Assembly: GCA_028691845.1 (NCBI GenBank)
Contig: JAQUYL010000007.1
Span: 62,001 to 126,000 of the forward strand
Source: Opitutaceae bacterium
GTDB taxonomy: Bacteria; Verrucomicrobiota; Verrucomicrobiia; Opitutales; Opitutaceae
Direction of reading: 5' to 3'
Length of the DNA: 64,000 nucleotides
The translations under genes were made by a program, and so were the position numbers. Below the pieces are notes generated by a model that saw only the letters and a program-made list of their open reading frames with translations, had not been told where the DNA came from and searched no databases. Positions 55,001 through 62,541 of the stretch are shown here, one piece after another (position 1 is the first letter of the stretch; the number at the start of each line of letters is the position of its first letter).

Positions 55001-55475
55001 CGGCACCGTTATCGGCAATATCATTACGGACGGTGATGTCTCGCCCGGGACCTCGGCTGGCCAATTGAACATCACCGGCAACCTCACGCTTCAGCCGTTA
55101 TCCGTCGCCATCTTTGAGCTCGGCGGAACCCTCCAAGGCACAGAGTACGATTATCTCAATGTCTCCGGCTCGGTGACGCTCGGTGGCGCTCTGGAAGTGA
55201 AGTTCGCCAATGGCTTCCAAGACATCATCCTGCCAAACGCCAATACCTTTACCATCCTCTCCGCCGGTGCCTTGTCCGGCAGCTTCAGCAACGTCGCGTC
55301 GGACAGCCGCCTCTCCACCAGTGATGGCTTCGGTTCGTTCCTGGTAACCTATAGCGGGCTCAACGTCTCGTTGTCCGGTTTTACGCCGGTGCCAGAGCCG
55401 TCCACCTGGGCACTCTTGGGGGTTGGGACGAGCCTGCTATACGTCGTTTCGCGCCGTCGCCTGCAGCGGAATTGA
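52020..55475 (+). CDS. PEP-CTERM beta-strand-repeat protein with internal duplication
   Basis: An exported 1151-residue protein with an N-terminal hydrophobic signal (IALFALSLLAAGFLRVEA, about residues 20-38). The body is made of repeats such as NNGTVxW.AGAGxLRSGNGGxFTNxGxFNDAA and GTLTxNGxMxFSNFQIAGGT. It ends in a PEP-CTERM tail: VPEPSTWALLGVGTSLLYVV followed by SRRRLQR. A 773-bp segment is present twice in frame (52471-53243 and 54118-54890) with very few differences, so about 257 residues are almost exactly repeated. Surface attachment or matrix function is inferred from the class. Confidence 0.9.
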   Translation: MVVYHQGFHAQVRLCIGIHQAIALFALSLLAAGFLRVEAKNIIPDAGVSDIWSNQPGWLNKNVPGGSDTPQISSNGTLTVDGNYPVDSINLFNGTLNGPGTLTITSTGSEWRGTVLIFSSGGGITIASGADFLISTTANHDFNSTLIENAGTVNWEVGAGPLRSGNGGAFTNNGLFNDAAAGTSTATVDVNNAFNGTACVFTNSAGAIYRKTSPGTTTMSTSFVNNGQLDLQAGTLALLATSTFNAGATQTGSGLLKLVSGTLTANGAMAFSNFQIAGGTITGNHTFNGTIEWTNGNFNSSASTTTLGGTLTIDSAADHDFDTHAFVNNGTVYWVAGAGPLRSGNSGTFTNNATFNDAASAGWNNAFNGSLAQFSNETTGVYNKTGGTTTVDIAFVNAGTVNVQAGTLALNAGGSSPVGAVFNVSSGATLTFTGGAFTVADGSGLTGPGTVSVAGGTVTLGGQVAAPVFQLNGGTLAGTHTLQGSVTWTNGNLNDSGTTTTIGNSASLTITSAAAHDFNAHAIVNQGTTTWSAGAGELRSGNGGAFTNQGVFNDAASSNMNNAYSGTSATFINASSGQYSKTAGTTTFNVPFTNNGTINATDGTLVLQGGGTIGNGASFLGTGQVQLVSGTFTANGNLTSTSLIIAGGTLVGNFTLSGTLTFISGTLNDASTGTIGNGATLTYNAASPFDFNSRTIVNNGTVNWEVGAGALRSGNGGAFTNNGLFNDAAAGTSTAAVDVNNAFNGTACVFTNSAGAIYRKTSPGTTTMSTSFVNNGQLDLQAGTLALLATSTFNAGATQTGSGLLKLVSGTLTANGAMAFSNFQIAGGTITGNHTFNGTIEWTNGNFNSSASTTTLGGTLTIDSAADHDFDTHAFVNNGTVYWVAGAGPLRSGNSGTFTNNATFNDAASAGWNNAFNGSLAQFSNETTGVYNKTGGTTTVDIAFVNAGTVNVQAGTLNFQNTFTSTGGNLTLTNNATVQFGYAVDLGTTSLAGNGTVIGNIITDGDVSPGTSAGQLNITGNLTLQPLSVAIFELGGTLQGTEYDYLNVSGSVTLGGALEVKFANGFQDIILPNANTFTILSAGALSGSFSNVASDSRLSTSDGFGSFLVTYSGLNVSLSGFTPVPEPSTWALLGVGTSLLYVVSRRRLQRN
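52471..53243 (+). repeat. 773-bp in-frame direct repeat, unit 1
   Basis: Near-identical to 54118-54890 at an offset of 1647 bp (549 codons). I saw three base differences: near the GGGCC/GGGCG junction, one at CTTTAA/CTTCAA, and GCAACC/GCAGCC. The reading frame is preserved. Confidence 0.9.
54118..54890 (+). repeat. 773-bp in-frame direct repeat, unit 2
   Basis: Second copy of the unit at 52471-53243. The near identity at synonymous sites points to recent duplication or ongoing gene conversion. Confidence 0.9.
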
Positions 55476-55576
55476 ACAGCCGGCGCGCCGGGAAGTTTTC
55501 ACTTCATGGGCGATTAGGGAATCAACCTTACCATCCGGCGCTCGCGTTTTTGGAGAGCCACGATAATAATGCCGGC

Positions 55577-56077
55577 ATGGCTCCGACACGCCCCTTCCTT
55601 CTGGGGATCAGTTGCGCCGCTGCCCTTAATTTTTGCTGGGTCGGAACCGCTCGCGCCCGAGATGGCGAGCAGTGGATCAGGGGGTTGTTTGTCGGACATT
55701 CGCCTCCAGTGCAGCAGATCGTCGGAGCCGATGCCCGGCAGCAGGCCGAGGCCTGTGCCGCGCAATTCCCCGAGGCTTTCGTGCTGGCGGCCGCGGGCGA
55801 ATCCATGAAGCCCCTCTACTCGAACGGCACGATCCTCGTATGCCGGCGGATTGCCTACGCGGAACTCGAGCGCGGCATGACGATTCTCTACCGCAACCAG
55901 GAACACCAGGTCGTCGCCCATCTGCTGGTGGCCCGGGCACGCGACGGCTGGCGCGTGGCGGGTTTGAACAACTCCCGGCAAGACATGGAGCCGGTGGTGG
56001 CTGACAATCTCGTCGGTGTCGTCGTCGCCGCGTTCACCCCGGCGCGCCTGATCGTGACAAACAATCGCAGCCGGTAG
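55577..56077 (+). CDS. Signal-peptidase-like (S24/S26 superfamily) protein
   Basis: A 166-residue protein from the ATG at 55577, with an N-terminal hydrophobic segment (FLLGISCAAALNFCWVG). It has the S26 serine box GESMKPLY (S76), a following hydrophobic strand with RGMTILYRN, and then QVVAHLLVARARDGW with H115, and GLNNSRQD. The usual general-base lysine is not obvious; a Ser-His arrangement as in ER/archaeal-type signal peptidases is possible. It starts 101 bp after the PEP-CTERM gene on the same strand. A role in processing the neighbour is speculative. Confidence 0.65.
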   Translation: MAPTRPFLLGISCAAALNFCWVGTARARDGEQWIRGLFVGHSPPVQQIVGADARQQAEACAAQFPEAFVLAAAGESMKPLYSNGTILVCRRIAYAELERGMTILYRNQEHQVVAHLLVARARDGWRVAGLNNSRQDMEPVVADNLVGVVVAAFTPARLIVTNNRSR

Positions 56078-56119
56078 GCTTGTCATAATCTCCACGCAGT
56101 GCGGATGGAACCGGAGAAC

Positions 56120-56136
56120 GTCAACTAATAGTTGAC
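56120..56136. repeat. 17-bp palindrome, copy 3
   Basis: GTCAACTAATAGTTGAC, identical to the copies at 13949 and 15139, 43 bp after the stop of the signal-peptidase-like gene. The sequence just upstream, GGAGAAC, resembles GAGAAT before copy 2. Confidence 0.9.
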
Positions 56137-56235
56137 AATAGAACAACCTGGGCACGCACACCGATGATGAGCCGCCTCCGCAGCCTGGGGCGGAGGAATC
56201 TACTCCATTCAATGGATGCGTTTAATATGCAGGCA

Positions 56236-56808
56236 TCACGCAGCGACAACTGCAACGTCTGGGATTACCCTTCCGCAAAGTTCGCGCGGAGAAGACACCG
56301 TCCGCCAGGGGGTGGGACACGCTCCGTCCAGTCCCAGGGAAAGCACATAGGTCGTCCAGTCCTCCCCCGGCAGTGCCGGCCAGTTTTCACAGATGAAGCC
56401 GCTTCGTTCGTACATTTGCCGCGCGGCGGCGTATTCCGATTCATTGGTTGTCCACAAGCGCAATATCTTGCGGCCTTCCCCGCGTGAAGTGGCGATGCAC
56501 CAGTCGAGAAACTGCCGGCCTTTACCCTGGCCGCGCATCTCCGGGCGCAGACCGAACCAGGCCAGCCAAACCTCATCCGGCCTGTCATCGTAGACATAAA
56601 AACAGGCCAGCCCCGCGATAAGATTCCCCTTCAGAGCCACCCAGCAGCACACGGAAGCAAGACCATGCTCGCCGAGGAAAACCCGATGCGCCTCCGGCGC
56701 CAGAGCAGTGGCAAGCGCTTCCTGATGCTCCGACTCCCAAGGAAAGAGAGCCGCCGCTACGCGGCTAACTTCAACAAGATGTTCGACCGTAAGCGGGACG
56801 AAAATCAT
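56236..56808 (-). CDS. GNAT-family acetyltransferase
   Basis: About 190 residues from the ATG at 56808 (MIFVPLTVEHL). The GNAT core is visible: LIAGLACFYVYDDRPDEVWLAWFGLRPEMRGQGKGRQFL, with the acetyl-CoA loop RGQGKG, then YAAARQMYERSGFICE. The in-frame extension to 56901 looks non-coding. The substrate is unknown. It is convergent with the signal-peptidase-like gene. Confidence 0.85.
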   Translation of the reverse strand: MIFVPLTVEHLVEVSRVAAALFPWESEHQEALATALAPEAHRVFLGEHGLASVCCWVALKGNLIAGLACFYVYDDRPDEVWLAWFGLRPEMRGQGKGRQFLDWCIATSRGEGRKILRLWTTNESEYAAARQMYERSGFICENWPALPGEDWTTYVLSLGLDGACPTPWRTVSSPRELCGRVIPDVAVVAA

Positions 56809-57061
56809 ACAAAGCACCCATCTTATCCTGACGGCCCCTCCCTCCAAGATTCGCCTGAAAGGCCGGCCATGAATGCATGGCGGCTTATGCAGAAGTTGCA
56901 TGTTCCTAACAAAATCCGCCCGCTTGAAACTAAAGCTAGAGCATCATTTGCAATGACATATGCAACAATTCATATTGCCAACGACCTGCCTTAAAGCAAA
57001 CATGCCCACGGACACTGGATCCAACGCCATTTAGCGTCTCATCCCGTCCGCCGGACTCCTT
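56809..57061. other. Divergent intergenic region (GNAT / tam)
   Basis: This 253-bp gap is AT-rich around 56930-57000 and presumably carries both promoters. No gene or clear operator was seen. Confidence 0.3.
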
Positions 57062-57832
57062 ATGCCCTCTTGGGATTCTTCTCAATACCTCCAATTCGCC
57101 AACGAACGCGCGCAGCCTTGCCTCGATCTGGTCGCCCGCATTGCCCTGTCTTCGCCCCAACGCATCATCGATCTCGGTTGCGGTCCCGGCAACAGCACCG
57201 CGGTGCTCCGGGCACGCTGGCCTGAGGTCGATCTGACCGGCCTGGATAACTCCGCCGAAATGCTGGTCACTGCACGCTCCAGCGATTCCCGCGCAAAGTG
57301 GCTTGAAAGCGATATCGCCGATTGGAGTCCCGATGCCCCTTACGACCTGATCTTCTCCAATGCCGCCCTGCACTGGGTGCCGGACCACGGCACGCTTTTC
57401 CCGCGCCTGCTGCGTGCCGTCGCTCCGGGCGGCGTGCTAGCTGTACAGATGCCCGGTAACCACGACGCCCCGGTAAACCAGCTCATGCGCGAATTGACGG
57501 TTTCGCAAAGCTGGCGGATGCATTTCCCGCGCCCCATCAACACCTGGAAAGCACACTCATTGCCTTTCTACTACGATACGCTGGCCCCGCACGCCTCGCA
57601 CGTCGATCTTTGGGTCACGGAATATCTACACATTCTCCACGATCACGCGGCCATGATCGAATGGTACCGCGGCACTGGTCTGCGTCCGTATCTAGACGCA
57701 CTGCCGCGCGACACTCTCCGCACCGCCTTCTGCACCGACTTACTGGCCGGAGTGCGGCACGCCTATCTGGCCCAGCCCGACGGACGCGTCCTCTTCCCCT
57801 TCCGCCGCATCTTCATCGTGGCCCGGAGGTAG
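57062..57832 (+). CDS. tam: Trans-aconitate 2-methyltransferase
   Basis: This 256-residue SAM-dependent methyltransferase methylates trans-aconitate, a by-product inhibitor of the TCA cycle. It has the Tam-specific start WDSSQYLQFANERAQPCLDLVARI, SAM motif IDLGCGPGNSTAVL, GLDNSAEML, NAALHWVPDH, and the C-terminal GTGLRPYLDAL with FPFRRIFIVARR. The length fits. It stands alone, upstream of a decayed transporter. Confidence 0.93.
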   Translation: MPSWDSSQYLQFANERAQPCLDLVARIALSSPQRIIDLGCGPGNSTAVLRARWPEVDLTGLDNSAEMLVTARSSDSRAKWLESDIADWSPDAPYDLIFSNAALHWVPDHGTLFPRLLRAVAPGGVLAVQMPGNHDAPVNQLMRELTVSQSWRMHFPRPINTWKAHSLPFYYDTLAPHASHVDLWVTEYLHILHDHAAMIEWYRGTGLRPYLDALPRDTLRTAFCTDLLAGVRHAYLAQPDGRVLFPFRRIFIVARR

Positions 57833-58119
57833 CCGCGCGAGACGAACCTCACCGGCCAGGGATTCGCCGCAACAGACCGGCTCCCGCGCATCCTCCCCAG
57901 CGCACGCTTGCCTTTCGGTTGTTCACCGCCGGTATCTCATGCCGTAATACAGCCAGCCACCCTCACGATCGAGGTGGAGGCCGCAGTCGCAACGGAAACT
58001 GGTGGGAACGGCGGGCATGCCTTTCGATTTGATCGTCTACCTCTCCCGGGGCAAGCAGCTTGCCTACGTCTGCCACCCGCCCCCGGCCTCCATGCCCCGT
58101 CCTTGGGGCAACCTGTTAA

Positions 58120-58884
58120 CGGTGCTCGTAAGTACCGCAGCGTATTTCTTTGCCGTGCCCGCCTCGAACACCCCGTGATTCGCCTGGCTGCGCTGCTTCT
58201 TCCTGATTTTGCTTCGCGGCCGCCACCTTGCGGTTTCGCTTCAGCGGCGGGTTGATCCAACGAGGCTTGGTACGGTGTTTGTGTTCTGCCTCGCCGCCAT
58301 GATTTTCTGGGCCATCTTCGAATAAGCCGGCTCCACCATCTCGCTTTTTGGCCGCCAACTCACTCGACACGGGATTTTGGGGTGATCGTTCTCATCCGCG
58401 TTGTTTCAGTCGATCAATTCCGTCTTCGTAATTGCGCTCGCACCAGGCTCTTGCCTGGCTGTGGATCGGGCTGGACTAACGCCAGCCCTCCAGCGTCCTG
58501 AAATTCACGATCGGCCTGTATTTCTCGGGGCTTTCTTTTGTCCTCATGGTTCCCGCCGCCAGATTCACCCCCGAGGGCAGGGGCAGCCCAGGGTGGATCG
58601 TGGGACTTTTTTTGCTCAGACCCTTGGCGAACTCTGCCTGAGCCCGGTCGGCCGCAGCACCATGACGAAGCTCGCACAGCCCAAACTGATTGGGCCGGTC
58701 ATGGGCGTCTGGTTTCTCGCGGCCGCCCTGGGTAACAAGCTCGCCGGTGAGTCCAAATCCGAACCAACCCACATCGCCACGTTTTTCCTGACCCAGGCCG
58801 GTTATGTCGGCGGGGCTACGCTCCTGCTGTTTGTGCTGGTGCCGTTGCTGAAAAAACTCATGGGCGCGGCATACGGTAGGACTG
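58120..58884 (+). pseudogene. Decayed POT/PTR-family peptide transporter
   Basis: Parts of the C-terminal half of a proton-coupled oligopeptide transporter lie in different frames. Frame A has FVFCLAAMIFWAIFE then TAA (58323) where family members have Gln, then AGSTISLF and FQSINSVFVIALAP. A shift leads to AWLWIGLD with TAA at 58477, then RQPSSVLKFTIGLYFSGLSF. A second shift at a run of seven T (58607-58613) leads to TLGELCLSPVGRSTMTKL and VMGVWFLAAALGNKLAG. Two stops and two shifts mean it is not functional. The upstream limit is unclear; sequence back to about 58000 may be further remains. Confidence 0.88.
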
Positions 58885-59024
58885 CCGCTGGCCGAGAGTG
58901 CGCGCATGCGGGTCACCTGGCGCCACGCCTTGGGGAGCGCAATCCTGCCCATATTCAGCCTCCCCTCCGGCCCGCTCCCGCCTCGACCCAGGAACCCATG
59001 ATCCCGGAAGTGTTCAAGGCATTT

Positions 59025-59041
59025 GTCATTCAATAGATGAC
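59025..59041. repeat. Palindrome family variant, copy 4
   Basis: GTCATTCAATAGATGAC, a near-palindrome sharing the AATAG centre and GTCA/TGAC ends with copies 1-3. The reverse complement of copy 5, 27 bp away, differs at one base. Confidence 0.75.
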
Positions 59042-59068
59042 AAGGCTCCGGCTATCCCGGACAGGATT

Positions 59069-59085
59069 GTCATCTATTAAATGAC
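59069..59085. repeat. Palindrome family variant, copy 5
   Basis: GTCATCTATTAAATGAC, an inverted mate of copy 4. Together the two form a larger inverted structure between the transporter pseudogene and ftsY. Confidence 0.75.
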
Positions 59086-59161
59086 AACCTGCCCCTGCGG
59101 CCGGGACCTCGCGGCCGCACACCGGCCCTGAGCCCGGACCCGGCCGGCCGGCCGGGTTCAC

Positions 59162-60130
59162 CTACGCCCCGTTCTCCAGTCCAAAGACCGCCTTTACGTA
59201 GTTGTCGACGCTGAAGGGCTGCAGATCGTCGGGCTGTTCACCGAACCCAATGAAGTAGATCGGCAGTTTGAGCTGACGGTAGATGCCGACGAGCGCCCCG
59301 CCGCGACTCGTGCCGTCGAGTTTTGTGACGATGATGCCGGTCAGGCCAAAGCTCTGGTGAAACACCCTCGCCTGCTCGATCGAGTTGGCGCCAAGCGAGC
59401 CGTCGACCACCAGCCAGGAATGATGCGGTGCAGTCGGATCGTTCTTCTGAAGCACGCGTCTGATCTTAGCCAACTCGTCCATAAGATTACGCTTCGTGTG
59501 GAGTCGGCCGGCCGTGTCGATGAGCAAGTAATCCTTGTGGCGTGACTTCGCGGCCTGCCACGCGTCGAACGCCACTGCCGCAGAGTCCGCGCCGGTGTGG
59601 CTCGCAACGAGATCGAGATCGAGCCGCTGTGCCCAACTCCTCAGCTGCTCGACCGCCGCGGCCCGAAACGTGTCGCACGCCGCCAGCAACACCGACCGGC
59701 CGTCCTCCTTGAGGTCGTAACCGAGCTTGGCGGCGGTGGTGGTCTTGCCCGAGCCGTTGACGCCGATCAGGCAGATGACGGCAGGATTCCCTGCCCCTGG
59801 GCCCGGGGAACCCGGTCCGGAGCCAGTGCCTCCGGTCCCATTCTCGAGCCTCCCTTCCGCGCCAGCCAGCACGCGACGCAAAACTGCCGCGCCGATCACG
59901 GCCGCCTGCTGGCCCCGCATGCTCGGATCTTTGCGATGTGCCGTCTTGATTTCCTCAAGAATCTCCTGCGTCGTTTCGACGCCGAAATCGGCGCCGTAGA
60001 GCGCCTCCTCGAGGCTGCCGAGCGTCGTCGCATCGATCGGTCTGGCCCCAAACACGCCCACAGTCTTTTCGACTATGGCCCGAGCGGTCTTGGTCAGACC
60101 TTCCTTAAACTTTTTAAAAAGAGAGAGCAT
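59162..60130 (-). CDS. ftsY: Signal recognition particle receptor
   Basis: A 322-residue SRP GTPase receptor that docks ribosome-nascent chain complexes at the membrane. The NG domain is complete: N-domain helices (MLSLFKKFKEGLTKTARAIV), G1 GVNGSGKTTTAAKLG, AACDTFRAAAVEQL, G3 LIDTAGRLHTKRNLMDEL, G4 TKLDGTSRGGAL, and GFGEQPDDLQPF. The long acidic A domain of enterobacterial FtsY is missing, as in many short FtsY proteins. An unusual Gly/Pro-rich insert sits before G1. It is the last gene of the rib-nusB-ftsY cluster. Confidence 0.96.
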   Translation of the reverse strand: MLSLFKKFKEGLTKTARAIVEKTVGVFGARPIDATTLGSLEEALYGADFGVETTQEILEEIKTAHRKDPSMRGQQAAVIGAAVLRRVLAGAEGRLENGTGGTGSGPGSPGPGAGNPAVICLIGVNGSGKTTTAAKLGYDLKEDGRSVLLAACDTFRAAAVEQLRSWAQRLDLDLVASHTGADSAAVAFDAWQAAKSRHKDYLLIDTAGRLHTKRNLMDELAKIRRVLQKNDPTAPHHSWLVVDGSLGANSIEQARVFHQSFGLTGIIVTKLDGTSRGGALVGIYRQLKLPIYFIGFGEQPDDLQPFSVDNYVKAVFGLENGA

Positions 60131-60213
60131 CGGGAATTTCTCCGCCGCTTATGCGGATGGACGCAGCGACCGGGTTTGCCTCATCTGCGGCGATTCATAT
60201 CCTCTGCGGGAGA

Positions 60214-60657
60214 TCACTCCGTCGCCGGTTTGCGTGCGTCGCGGCCGATCTTGTCCTTCATACGGTCGAGAACGCCGTTGATGAAGCGCTTCGCGTCGGT
60301 ACTGGAAAACTGTTTGCTCAGGTCGACGGCTTCGTTGATCGAAACAACGGGAGGGATGTCCTTGCGATACAGCATCTCGTAAATTGCAAGCCGCAGGAGC
60401 GCCAGGTCGATTCGGGCGATACGATCGAACTCCCAGTTCTGCGCGAGCGTGCGGATGTAACCGTCGATCTCCTCACGATGCTCCAGAGTGCCTTGGATCA
60501 GTTCGTCCGCAAAAGCGTAGTAGTCGCGAGGTTGATCGAGATGCTCGAAAAACAGGCGCAAATCCTCGGCCAGATCGGCCGGGGGATTGAGGCTCCAGGA
60601 ATAGAGGTATTGCAGGGCCGCGGCGCGGCTGTCCCGGCGTTGGGTGAAATGGCTCAT
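60214..60657 (-). CDS. nusB: Transcription antitermination factor NusB
   Basis: A 147-residue all-helical RNA-binding protein acting with NusE (S10) on rRNA antitermination. It has QRRDSRAAALQYLYSWSLN at the start, FDRIARIDLALLRLAIYEMLY, and VSINEAVDLSKQFSSTDAKRFINGVLDRM. I prefer the ATG at 60657, which overlaps the ribH stop by 4 bp (ATGA), over a TTG at 60672. The ribH-nusB order is common across bacteria. Confidence 0.94.
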   Translation of the reverse strand: MSHFTQRRDSRAAALQYLYSWSLNPPADLAEDLRLFFEHLDQPRDYYAFADELIQGTLEHREEIDGYIRTLAQNWEFDRIARIDLALLRLAIYEMLYRKDIPPVVSINEAVDLSKQFSSTDAKRFINGVLDRMKDKIGRDARKPATE

Positions 60658-61133
60658 TTTTTTGCGCGGCAAGAACGTTTGAGAACGACCATCTCCAGGG
60701 CGGCGCGGGCAAATTCAGCGCCCCGGTTCAACCGACCCCGCGTGCGCAACTCGGCCTGTTTCTCGCTGTTGACCACAACCACGCCGTTGATGACCGGCAG
60801 GCGCGCTGCCAATGCCACCTGCTGCAGCGCGCCGGTGACCCCGTGGGCGATCAACTCATGGTGGGAAGTGCCGCCTCGGATGATCACGCCGAGGGCGATA
60901 AGACAGTCGGGCCGCATTTTTTCCGCGAGCAACTGCACCGCGACAGGAAGTTCGTTCGAGCCCGGCACCCGCACAACCGTGATGTGGTGCTGCTTCACGC
61001 CGGCGGCAGCCAATGTAGTCAGCACCTGACCCAGCAGGGCGTCGACATAGTCCCGATTGTAGCAGGCGGCCGCAACCGCCAGGCGGAAGGACGAACCGTC
61101 AATACGGGTGGCGGGGGGGGCAAGTTTGCTCAT
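60654..61133 (-). CDS. ribH: 6,7-dimethyl-8-ribityllumazine synthase
   Basis: A 159-residue lumazine synthase, the penultimate step of riboflavin synthesis, which assembles into pentamers or capsids. Visible blocks are VAAACYNRDYVDALL, RVPGSNELPVAVQLLAEK, CLIALGVIIRGGTSHHELIAHGV with the catalytic His, and NGVVVVNSEKQAELR. It lies 6 bp after ribB and overlaps nusB. Confidence 0.95.
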   Translation of the reverse strand: MSKLAPPATRIDGSSFRLAVAAACYNRDYVDALLGQVLTTLAAAGVKQHHITVVRVPGSNELPVAVQLLAEKMRPDCLIALGVIIRGGTSHHELIAHGVTGALQQVALAARLPVINGVVVVNSEKQAELRTRGRLNRGAEFARAALEMVVLKRSCRAKK

Positions 61134-61139
61134 GATGAT

Positions 61140-62246
61140 TCAAACGTAAATTTCCTCAACAATTTCCAAACCGTACCCGTCGAGGCCAACGACACGGCGC
61201 GACGAGTGGGTCAGCAGGCGGATCTGCCGCAAGCCGAGCGCCACCAGGATCTGCGCCCCGATGCCGTAATCGCGCAACCCCATGGACGGCACGGCGGGCT
61301 TTTCGCCCGGCTTGGTAGTCAACACGGCTTCGCGCGCAGTGGCGGTCGGTTCCATGTAAAGCACAACCCCGTGGCCCGCCTTGGCGATCCGTTCCAGCGA
61401 GCGGGCCAGCGACTGATGGCTCTCCGAATCGCGCCAGTGGAAGACATCGCTAAGTGGATTATCGCTGTGAACGCGGACCAAGGTGGGCGACGGGTCAAGG
61501 CGGCCCATGGAAAGAGCAAGATGGTGACGGCCGTCCATCCGGCCGCGGTAAACGTGCAGCGTAAACTCGCCGAACTCGGAGGAAAAGGGCCGCACCGACA
61601 GCCGCTCCACCAAATTCTCCCGCTGATGGCGGTACTCGATAAGCGAAGCGATCGAAATCATCTTTAGGCCGTGTTTCTTCTTGAACTCAACAAGCTGCGG
61701 AAGGCGCGCCACCGTGCCGTCGTCGTTGACGACTTCGCACAGCACGCCGCTTGGAGGCAGTCCCGCAAGGATGGCGAGATCGACGGCCGCTTCGGTATGG
61801 CCGGCGCGTTCCAGCACGCCGCCCGGCCGGGCGCGCAGCGGGAAGACGTGCCCCGGCTGAACGAGTTGCTCCGCCCGGGCCGCAGGATCGCCGAGAATTT
61901 GGATCGTTCGCGTGCGATCATTGGCGCTGATCCCGGTGGTGATTCCTTCCGCCGCATCCACGCTGACGGCAAAATCCGTACGCTGCGACTCCCGGTTCTG
62001 TGCCACCATCGGGCCGAGCCCGAGCCGCCGCAACTGGGCCTCCAGCATCGGCACGCAAATAATGCCGCTACAGTAGCGAATCATCATGGCCACCTTTTCC
62101 GGCGTGGCCTTCGAAGCGGCCATAATAAGATCCCCCTCGTTTTCCCGGTCCTCATCATCGGTCACAATGACGAGCCGGCCGTCAGCAATGTCCTGGAGGG
62201 CGGAGGCAACGGTATCGAACGGTTGTTGGCTGGAAGAGACGGTCAT
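61140..62246 (-). CDS. ribB: DHBP synthase with degenerate GTP cyclohydrolase II domain
   Basis: A 368-residue RibBA-type fusion. The N-terminal DHBP synthase domain is intact: TDDEDRENEGDLIMAA, TGISANDRTRTIQ, and HTEAAVDLAILAG. The C-terminal half aligns with GTP cyclohydrolase II, but the three zinc cysteines expected after VRVHS are absent (SDNPLSDVFHWRDSESHQ), and RGHEGRGIG is not found. The protein should therefore make 3,4-dihydroxy-2-butanone 4-phosphate only; an active RibA must be encoded elsewhere. The start is ATG at 62246. No FMN riboswitch motif was recognised upstream. Confidence 0.92.
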   Translation of the reverse strand: MTVSSSQQPFDTVASALQDIADGRLVIVTDDEDRENEGDLIMAASKATPEKVAMMIRYCSGIICVPMLEAQLRRLGLGPMVAQNRESQRTDFAVSVDAAEGITTGISANDRTRTIQILGDPAARAEQLVQPGHVFPLRARPGGVLERAGHTEAAVDLAILAGLPPSGVLCEVVNDDGTVARLPQLVEFKKKHGLKMISIASLIEYRHQRENLVERLSVRPFSSEFGEFTLHVYRGRMDGRHHLALSMGRLDPSPTLVRVHSDNPLSDVFHWRDSESHQSLARSLERIAKAGHGVVLYMEPTATAREAVLTTKPGEKPAVPSMGLRDYGIGAQILVALGLRQIRLLTHSSRRVVGLDGYGLEIVEEIYV

Positions 62247-62541
62247 TGATGAAAATTGACACGATTGCATTGCATCTCTGCGTGTCAAACCCCGGCTGGC
62301 GGAACAAGCCCCGTCCGGTTGGAACACATGCTCAACCTTTTGGCCCTACGCTAAATCCGCTGGATCGAAGCAGCTCCGAATAATGGCCGGAATCGCATTG
62401 CTCCCGCTATTTCCATGCGGAGCACTTTGGTGCAGTGAGGATCGGAAGGATTTGCACCGCCGTCCCCCAAGTCGGGACTTCTCGCCTAGCCCCGGACAAT
62501 CCACCCTGAAGCGCCTTCCCAGACCCCACTTTGCCCAAATT
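62247..62541. other. Gene-free region upstream of ribB
   Basis: This gap of 295 bp contains structured-looking sequence: GGTGCA...TGCACC near 62429-62459 and GTCCC...GGGAC around 62465-62485. Neither a standard tRNA, an SRP RNA nor an FMN riboswitch could be supported. It probably carries the ribB promoter. Confidence 0.35.

Noticed and set aside
58401-59036. A real 211-residue protein
   Set aside because: It joins two conserved POT fragments with an unrelated out-of-frame middle; the pseudogene explanation fits better.
62420-62500. tRNA or SRP RNA on either strand
   Set aside because: One strand has a tRNA-like GGATTTGCACC block, but the anticodon loop lacks U33 and there is no acceptor stem or normal D arm. 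The other has GGATCGGAAGGAT, which recalls the SRP apical loop, but the conserved AGCA side is missing.
62247-62541. FMN riboswitch for ribB
   Set aside because: The GGCGGT region has a weak likeness only; the CCGACGGT, AGTCYGGATG and CCCGCGAGC blocks were not found.
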